NCBI GenBank assembly: GCA_002328835.1
Contig: DCWN01000030.1
Coordinates: forward strand, 1 to 46,358
Origin: Acidobacteria bacterium UBA2161
Lineage (GTDB): Bacteria > Acidobacteriota > Vicinamibacteria > Vicinamibacterales > UBA823
DNA length: 46,358 nucleotides
Direction of reading: 5' to 3'
In this document: piece after piece, positions 41,536 through 46,358 of the stretch
How positions within the stretch are numbered: the first letter of the stretch is position 1
Layout of the letters: every line of letters starts with the position of its first letter
Notes under the pieces: model-generated
What the model was told of the DNA's origin: nothing
The model's database searches: none
Seen by the model: only the letters and a program-made list of their open reading frames with translations
Translations under genes and position numbers: made by a program

Positions 41536-42864
41536 TTGATCCGACGAGCCATTCGTCACTTCCCCACCTTCGAGATGAACGCCGAGCGCGGCGTCGCGCT
41601 CGCCGATCAGGGATCCGTCGCCCTGGTCCGTATCGTCGCGTTCATGGTCTTCGCCCGGGTCCTCCCGCCCGACAGTTTCGGCGCGTTCACGCTGGCGCTG
41701 ACGCTGTCCCACATGACCAACCAGCTGCAGCATCACCTCGTCGTCCTGCCGTTCATCATCACGTGCGACTCGCCCGAACGGATCCGCGACGACGGCCCGA
41801 ACTGGCTCTGGCTGAACTACCTGATCGCCGCCGCGCTTGCGGGCGGGCTGCTCCTGGTGGCCCGGCTCGTCACCGCGCTCGGCGGCCCGGTATCGCTGGC
41901 CACGATCTTCAGCTACACGAGCGTCACGCTGCCGATGTTGTCGGTCTACATGTTACATCGCCGGTGGCTGTACCAGATCGGTCAGCGCCGTGGTCTCGTC
42001 GTTGTCGTCGTGGCCTACGTGCTGACCTACGCCGTCGCCATCCTCGTGACGCGCGCCTGGTACCCAACGCCCTGGGCCTCGGTGCTCTCGTTCGCCGCCG
42101 CCAGCGCTTCCGGACTTCTGGCCGCCGTGCCGTTCATGCGGCCCGCGCGCTGGACGCCAACCCGCAACCCGCTGCGCTGCTGGGCCGAGACGCGATCGTT
42201 CTCGAGCTGGACCACCTTGAGCTTCACCGCCAGCGCCACGTTCAATCACGGGATGAACCTACTCCTGGCCTCGATCCAGGGCGCGGCGGCCGCCGGTGTG
42301 ATGTCGGCCACCCGCCAGATGGTCGTGCCGGCCCAGACACTCGTCATTTCCACCGATAGCTTCGACAAGGTGCGGGCCGGCGCCCACTACGGCACGGACG
42401 GCGTCGCCGGCCTGGTCCGGTCGGTGCGCAGCACGCGCACTTACATGGTCGTTCTGGCCGGTCCCTATCTGCTACTGCTCTTCCTCGCCGCACCGTGGAC
42501 GCTCGGCGCGTTCTACGGTACGGGTTTCACCGACTACGTCCTCGAACTCCGACTCTGGACGATCGCCTCGTTCCTCAGTCTCCTGATCCAGCCGAAGAAC
42601 ACGCAGCTGCTGGTCCTGCACCAGTCGCGCGCGATGTTTGTCGCGCACGCGGCGGGCGCCGTCGCCGCGCTCGGCAGCGCCGCCCTCCTCGTGCCCGACT
42701 ACAGCATCGCCGGCGCCTTGGCCTCTCTGGCCCTGAGTCGATCCGTCAACCTCGTCGCCGTCCACTTCCTGGCACGCCGGGTCACGCGCGCGGCGCGGCA
42801 GGCGGAGCGCGCCGCGCTGCGCGAGGACGACACCTCACGCCCGTCGCGGAGGCTTTCGAGATAG
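41536..42864 (+). CDS. Polysaccharide flippase-like membrane protein
   Basis: 442 residues with ~12 membrane helices in the Wzx/MATE arrangement: GVALADQGSVALVRIVAFMVFARVLPPDSFGAFTLAL at the N-terminus is the classical first pair of helices in lipid-linked oligosaccharide flippases (R-x-L-x-P-x-x-(F/Y)-G). The last helices carry SIAGALASLALSRSVNLVAV. Basic C-terminal tail. Translation starts at TTG 41536 or, 13 codons later, ATG 41575. No glycosyltransferase cluster is nearby, so its cargo is unknown. Confidence 0.75.
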   Translation: MIRRAIRHFPTFEMNAERGVALADQGSVALVRIVAFMVFARVLPPDSFGAFTLALTLSHMTNQLQHHLVVLPFIITCDSPERIRDDGPNWLWLNYLIAAALAGGLLLVARLVTALGGPVSLATIFSYTSVTLPMLSVYMLHRRWLYQIGQRRGLVVVVVAYVLTYAVAILVTRAWYPTPWASVLSFAAASASGLLAAVPFMRPARWTPTRNPLRCWAETRSFSSWTTLSFTASATFNHGMNLLLASIQGAAAAGVMSATRQMVVPAQTLVISTDSFDKVRAGAHYGTDGVAGLVRSVRSTRTYMVVLAGPYLLLLFLAAPWTLGAFYGTGFTDYVLELRLWTIASFLSLLIQPKNTQLLVLHQSRAMFVAHAAGAVAALGSAALLVPDYSIAGALASLALSRSVNLVAVHFLARRVTRAARQAERAALREDDTSRPSRRLSR

Positions 42865-42959
42865 CGGCGACCCGTCTGTGCGCCAGCGCCTTGTCGAGCG
42901 CGGAACTCGGGGATCGTCTGCTGCGTTCCGACCACCGTGGCACTCATCTGAAGCCCTCG

Positions 42960-43169
42960 CTCATGGGGCGGTCCGTCGAACAGGCCGTCGCGGCACCCCG
43001 GATGAATACCACGGGCGACCTGGACCTGCGGCTCGAGGAAGCCTGGCCGGCCGACGATGTGGAGGCGTTCCGGGGAATGGGCTACGCCGTCCAGACGGGC
43101 GGGGGCGCGCGGATCTCGGCGGCCTTTGGTGACCCGGCGTCTGGCGCTCTAGCCACCGCGAGACGATAA
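42960..43169 (+). pseudogene. C-terminal scrap of gamma-glutamyltransferase
   Basis: The frame reads SLMGRSVEQAVAAPRMNTTG, then LRLEEAWPADDVEAFRGMGY, and ISAAFGDPASG, ending at TAA 43169. This is the end of GGT-family proteins (GMS.QEAV.APR, ...L...GH.V, GA..AI..DP..G). The N-terminal ~450 residues, including the autocatalytic Thr motif, are missing. No start signal is evident. Between 42865 and 42960 nothing matches. A dead fragment in the gap before the ThDP enzyme gene. Confidence 0.6.
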
Positions 43170-43267
43170 GAGCGCATCGCCATCATGACGAGCGTTTGGA
43201 ACGCCCAGATACATTCTCGCTGGACATCGATCCGAGGCTGCGGCAGAATCCCATCGAGGGACTACAA

Positions 43268-45172
43268 ATGAGAGAGCTACTGCGCGACTACTTCGACGGC
43301 GGCGTGTCGAGACGTGGATTCTTTCGGCATCTCGTGGCGGCCGGGCTCACGGCGAGCGCGGCGCGGTCGGTGCTGGAGGCGGCGGAGAGCGGCGGGCTGG
43401 ACGCGGCGCAGCCCGCGAGCAGCGGCGCCTACCGTCAGTCGGGCACGGGCGGCGACCTGCTGCTCGAGCAGATCAAGGCGGCCGGCACGAAGTACCTGTT
43501 CGCGAATCCTGGGTCGGTGGAGACGCCGTTCTATGACGCCATGACCGACCGTCCCGAGGTGCAGCTGATCATGGGGCTGCACGAGGGTGTCGTGATCGCG
43601 ATGGCCGACGGCTATAACAAGGTCAGCCAGAAGCCGGCGCTCGTCAACGTCCACGCCGTGGCTGGCACGGGCCAGATCGGCGGCCAGTTGTTCAACGCCA
43701 ACCGCGACGGTTCGGCGATCGTCATCACCGCCGGATTGAACGATACGACGACCTACAGCGACGACCTGCACCTAGCACCGGCACCCGGATCCACCCAGAT
43801 CGACATCAACGAGCAGTTCACGAAGCTCTCCTGGGAGGTTCGGAGCGGTGCGTCGGCCGCGGTCGCGACCCGTCGCGCCTTCAAGCTCGCCGGAACCGCG
43901 CCGGGCGGGCCGGTCTACGTCGCCTTCTCCCGGGCCTCGATGGCGGAAAAGGTCACCGGCGAGATCTGGCCGGCCGAGACGTTCCTGATCGACGCGCGCC
44001 CACGCCCGGCCGCAGACAAGCTGGAGCGGCTGGCGCGCTGGCTCATCGAAGCCGAGCGCCCGGCGGTCATCTTCGGAGACGAGATCTCGAGGACGAACGC
44101 GCAGGGTCGCGCCGTCGAGCTATGCGAACTCCTGGGTCTCGTCGCGGCCACGGGCCAGCAGGCCTTCGGGAATTTCCCGACATTCCACCCGCAGTACGTC
44201 GGTGGGGTCCGGGCCAGTCGCCCGTTCCCGTTTGGCGGGCACGATCTCGTCGTCCAGTTCGGCGCCCGCGATCCGGGTGGCGGCTCGGTGCCGCGTCAGA
44301 TTCGCTCGCCGGAACGCTACGCGGCCGTCGGCCTCGATACCAGCATGCTGGGGCGGACGCAGCCGCTCGACCTGGCCATCGTCGCCGACGTCAGCGTGGC
44401 GCTCGAGGAATTGATCGACGCGGTGCAGTCGCTGGCCACGAAGGAGCGCCTGGCGACGATTCGTGAGGCGCGCCTGAGCGCCATCACGCCGGCGGTGGCG
44501 GAGGCGCGTGCGCGGCGCGAGGCCGCCAGCCGCGAAAACTTCGCGACGAGCCCGATCCATCCCGATCGGCTGGACTACGAACTGAACAAGGGGATCGACC
44601 CGCATGCCATCGTGGCGATGGAGAACCTGACCGGCCCCACCAACTTCATGCGGTTCGGCTTCCGTGAGGACGAGAAGATGCGGCTCCGGTCCAACGGGAC
44701 GGCGCTGGGCTGGGGCGTCGGCGCCGCCATCGGCGCTCAGTTGGCGGATCCGGACCGCCAGGTCGTGCTGAGTATCGGCGACGGGTCCGTCATGTTCAGC
44801 GCCTCGGGCTTCTGGACAATGGCGCGCTACGACATCCCCGTGCTCACCGTGGTCTGGAACAATCGCAACTACCAGACGGTGCGACGCGGATTCCACTCTT
44901 ACGGCGGACGGATGGCCGAGACGGGTCAGTACCACGGCATGTATCTGGGTGACCCGGACATCGACTTCGCGGGCCTCGCGGCGAGCCAAGGCGTCAAGGG
45001 CCAGCGCGTAACGAGCGCGGGCGATCTCGAGGCGGCGATCCGGACGGGTGTCGAAGAGACTCGGGCCGGCAGGCCGTATCTGCTCGACGTGGCGATCTCG
45101 ACGAGCGGCGGCGGCGCCGAGTCGACGTGGCATCGGAAGTTCAGCCTCGCCGCACAGCGGCGCACCGCGTAG
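43268..45172 (+). CDS. Tat-exported ThDP enzyme (benzoylformate decarboxylase/ALS-like)
   Basis: About 634 residues from ATG 43268. A Tat-type signal comes after a short leader (GGVSRRGFFRHLVAAGLTAS). The ThDP fold is complete: PYR domain KYLFANPGSVETPF and LHEGVVIAMADGY (Glu for cofactor activation), VNVHAVAGTGQ, a central domain, and PP domain with GDGSVMFSASGFW ... VVWNNRNY, the GDG-x-NN magnesium-ThDP signature. Sequence style is like benzoylformate decarboxylase and acetolactate synthase homologues. GAGGGA precedes the ATG; a longer start at 43196 would put 24 residues before the signal. An exported ThDP enzyme is unusual because Tat must carry the folded holoenzyme. Confidence 0.83.
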   Translation: MRELLRDYFDGGVSRRGFFRHLVAAGLTASAARSVLEAAESGGLDAAQPASSGAYRQSGTGGDLLLEQIKAAGTKYLFANPGSVETPFYDAMTDRPEVQLIMGLHEGVVIAMADGYNKVSQKPALVNVHAVAGTGQIGGQLFNANRDGSAIVITAGLNDTTTYSDDLHLAPAPGSTQIDINEQFTKLSWEVRSGASAAVATRRAFKLAGTAPGGPVYVAFSRASMAEKVTGEIWPAETFLIDARPRPAADKLERLARWLIEAERPAVIFGDEISRTNAQGRAVELCELLGLVAATGQQAFGNFPTFHPQYVGGVRASRPFPFGGHDLVVQFGARDPGGGSVPRQIRSPERYAAVGLDTSMLGRTQPLDLAIVADVSVALEELIDAVQSLATKERLATIREARLSAITPAVAEARARREAASRENFATSPIHPDRLDYELNKGIDPHAIVAMENLTGPTNFMRFGFREDEKMRLRSNGTALGWGVGAAIGAQLADPDRQVVLSIGDGSVMFSASGFWTMARYDIPVLTVVWNNRNYQTVRRGFHSYGGRMAETGQYHGMYLGDPDIDFAGLAASQGVKGQRVTSAGDLEAAIRTGVEETRAGRPYLLDVAISTSGGGAESTWHRKFSLAAQRRTA

Positions 45173-45212
45173 CGGCACTCGGCGGCTGACACTTCCCCGT
45201 CTGGCCACCTCA

Positions 45213-45245
45213 CCGGCGGCGCGGCCCCGGGCGCCGCGCCGCCGG
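45213..45245. terminator. 13-bp perfect hairpin between convergent genes
   Basis: CCGGCGGCGCGGC (45213-45225) pairs exactly with GCCGCGCCGCCGG (45233-45245) around a 7-base loop. It fills the 77-base gap between the ThDP enzyme gene and L-serine ammonia-lyase, whose ends face each other. Very stable, without a T-run on either side. Most likely a bidirectional terminator or mRNA 3'-end stabiliser. Confidence 0.65.
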
Positions 45246-45249
45246 CCCG

Positions 45250-46358
45250 TCAACACTCGACGACGTTGACGGCCAGCCCGCCCCGCGACGTTTCCTTGTA
45301 CTTCGACTTCATGTCGGAACCGGTCTGACGCATCGTCTCGATCACGGCGTCGAGCGACACGCGATGGGAGCCATCGCCCTGAAGCGCCAACCGGCTCGCG
45401 TTGATCGCCTTGACGGCGCCCATGGCGTTGCGTTCGATGCACGGAATCTGCACCAGGCCGCCGACCGGATCGCAGGTCAGCCCCAAGTTGTGCTCCATGC
45501 CGATCTCGGCGGCATTCTCGACCTGGCCGGCGCTGCCGCCGAGGACCTCGGTCAGCGCACCCGCGGCCATCGAGCAGGCGACGCCGACCTCGCCCTGGCA
45601 GCCGACATCGGCGCCCGAGAGTGACGCGTTCTTCCGGTAGAGGTTGGCCAGCGCCGCGGCCGCCAGGAGGAACGCCATCACACGCGCCTCATCGGCGCCC
45701 GGACAGAACGTGACGTAGTACTGCAGGACAGCCGGAACGACTCCGGCCGCGCCATTGGTCGGGGCGGTGACGACGCGACCGCCGGCCGCGTTCTCCTCGT
45801 TGACCGCCAGGGCGTAAAGGTTGACCCAGTCCATCGCCTCCATCACATCCAGGCCGGTGCCCCGAGCATTTCCCTCGCCGAGCTTCCGGTACAGCGCGGG
45901 CGCACGGCGCTCGACCTCGAAGCCACCGGGCAGGACCCCCTTGCTCTGGAACCCTCGCGCCATGCACCGCTGCATCGCGTCCCACACCTCGAGCAGCCGG
46001 CGACGGGTCTCGGCTCGGGGACGCCACGAGTCCTCGTTGGCGGCCATCACGGCGCTGATCGGATCGCCGCGATCGCTGGCCATCCGGAGGAGGTCGTCCG
46101 CGGTGGCGAAGTCGCACGGTCGCCGGGGCGCATCGGCGCTTGCGGCGATGTCCGGGTCGGCGTCGCGACGCTCGGGGACGACGAATCCGCCTCCGACCGA
46201 GTAGTAGGTGCGCTGGGCGAGATTCGCGCCGTCCCGGTCGGTCGCCGTGAATCTCATCCCGTTCGGATGAAACGGCAAGGTGGTCGTCTGGTCGAAGACG
46301 AGCGCGGTGGCCGGGTCGAACGCCACCTCGTGCCCATCCGGCAGGACCACGGTGCGGC
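45250..46358 (-). CDS. sdaA: L-serine ammonia-lyase, partial (5' end outside window)
   Basis: About 369 residues of the one-chain iron-sulfur L-serine dehydratase; ~90 residues of the N-terminus are cut by the window edge (the frame is open to the last base). Present: the end of the beta domain (HPNGMRFTATDRDG, TYYSVGGGFVV), then the alpha domain with APTNGAAGVVPA, SLSGADVGCQGEVGVACSMAAGA, MEHNLGLTCDPVGGLVQIPCIERN, whose Cys residues hold the [4Fe-4S] cluster, and a C-terminal VNVVEC, the tail cysteine that plugs the active site in known enzymes. It makes pyruvate and ammonia from L-serine. Confidence 0.93.
   Translation of the reverse strand, partial: RTVVLPDGHEVAFDPATALVFDQTTTLPFHPNGMRFTATDRDGANLAQRTYYSVGGGFVVPERRDADPDIAASADAPRRPCDFATADDLLRMASDRGDPISAVMAANEDSWRPRAETRRRLLEVWDAMQRCMARGFQSKGVLPGGFEVERRAPALYRKLGEGNARGTGLDVMEAMDWVNLYALAVNEENAAGGRVVTAPTNGAAGVVPAVLQYYVTFCPGADEARVMAFLLAAAALANLYRKNASLSGADVGCQGEVGVACSMAAGALTEVLGGSAGQVENAAEIGMEHNLGLTCDPVGGLVQIPCIERNAMGAVKAINASRLALQGDGSHRVSLDAVIETMRQTGSDMKSKYKETSRGGLAVNVVEC

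Noticed and set aside
1..46358. CRISPR arrays, insertion sequences or prophage genes
   Set aside because: No regularly spaced repeats, no transposase or integrase motif and no terminal inverted repeats were seen on either strand.

Overview
The window reads as one chromosomal contig of a GC-rich, Gram-negative bacterium. Lipoprotein lipoboxes, Tat signals, a D15/BamA-type barrel, a Skp/OmpH-like chaperone and a DUF481 barrel all imply an outer membrane. The gene set (very long BNR/Asp-box repeat protein, M61 and M28 exopeptidases, a MacB-type permease remnant, an 'acidobacterial-style' GTKIGPYEV kinase remnant, Tat-exported SelA-fold enzymes) points to Acidobacteriota, probably a Vicinamibacteria-like lineage. 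This placement is inference from gene content. No rRNA, IS element, prophage or CRISPR array was seen.

Layout. 1-4310: an eroded, partly lower-GC stretch with a decayed kinase start, an orphan tungstate-type binding lipoprotein, an FRG-domain C-terminal scrap, a PA14 membrane protein, and a truncated tRNA fused to a truncated beta-lactamase-family gene. 4321-8094 (-): etfB, etfA and an acyl-CoA dehydrogenase, a beta-oxidation electron-transfer operon. 8306-13225: MacB remnant, membrane acyltransferase, DinB protein, a Tat-exported SelA-fold PLP enzyme with an extra C-terminal domain, and a truncated HAD phosphatase. 13083-19948 (-): a five-gene run of lipoprotein alanine racemase, a second Tat-exported SelA-fold enzyme, a Skp-like chaperone, a DUF2135-like lipoprotein and a 1011-residue BNR protein. 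20081-24064 (+): two small proteins, an M61 peptidase and an M28-like peptidase broken by a one-base frameshift. 24088-27013 (+): an acyl-CoA synthetase with an AcuI-like reductase. 27038-29736: pxpA, an MBL-fold lipoprotein and a sulfatase scrap.

29767-34034 (-): a tightly overlapped cassette of a four-cluster ferredoxin, an aldehyde:ferredoxin oxidoreductase-family (tungsten/molybdenum pterin) enzyme, a SoxC/SorA-type molybdoenzyme and a SoxD-type cytochrome c. It is preceded by a perfect 26-bp palindrome and faces a divergent DoxX-like/DUF4399 membrane protein. 35504-38811 (-): outer-membrane proteins. 38903-45172: a LigJ-like amidohydrolase, a reductive-dehalogenase-like Fe-S protein, two amidohydrolase scraps, a flippase-like protein, a gamma-glutamyltransferase scrap and a Tat-exported ThDP enzyme. 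45250-46358 (-): L-serine ammonia-lyase, cut by the window edge.

Two themes stand out. First, cofactor enzymes normally found in the cytoplasm (PLP alanine racemase, two SelA-fold PLP enzymes, a ThDP enzyme) carry export signals here. Second, about ten truncated or frameshifted genes lie among intact ones, which suggests active gene loss or, at some junctions, assembly error. The best candidate for an undescribed functional unit is the ferredoxin-AOR-SoxC-cytochrome cassette with its palindromic operator; the racemase/SelA-fold operon is second.
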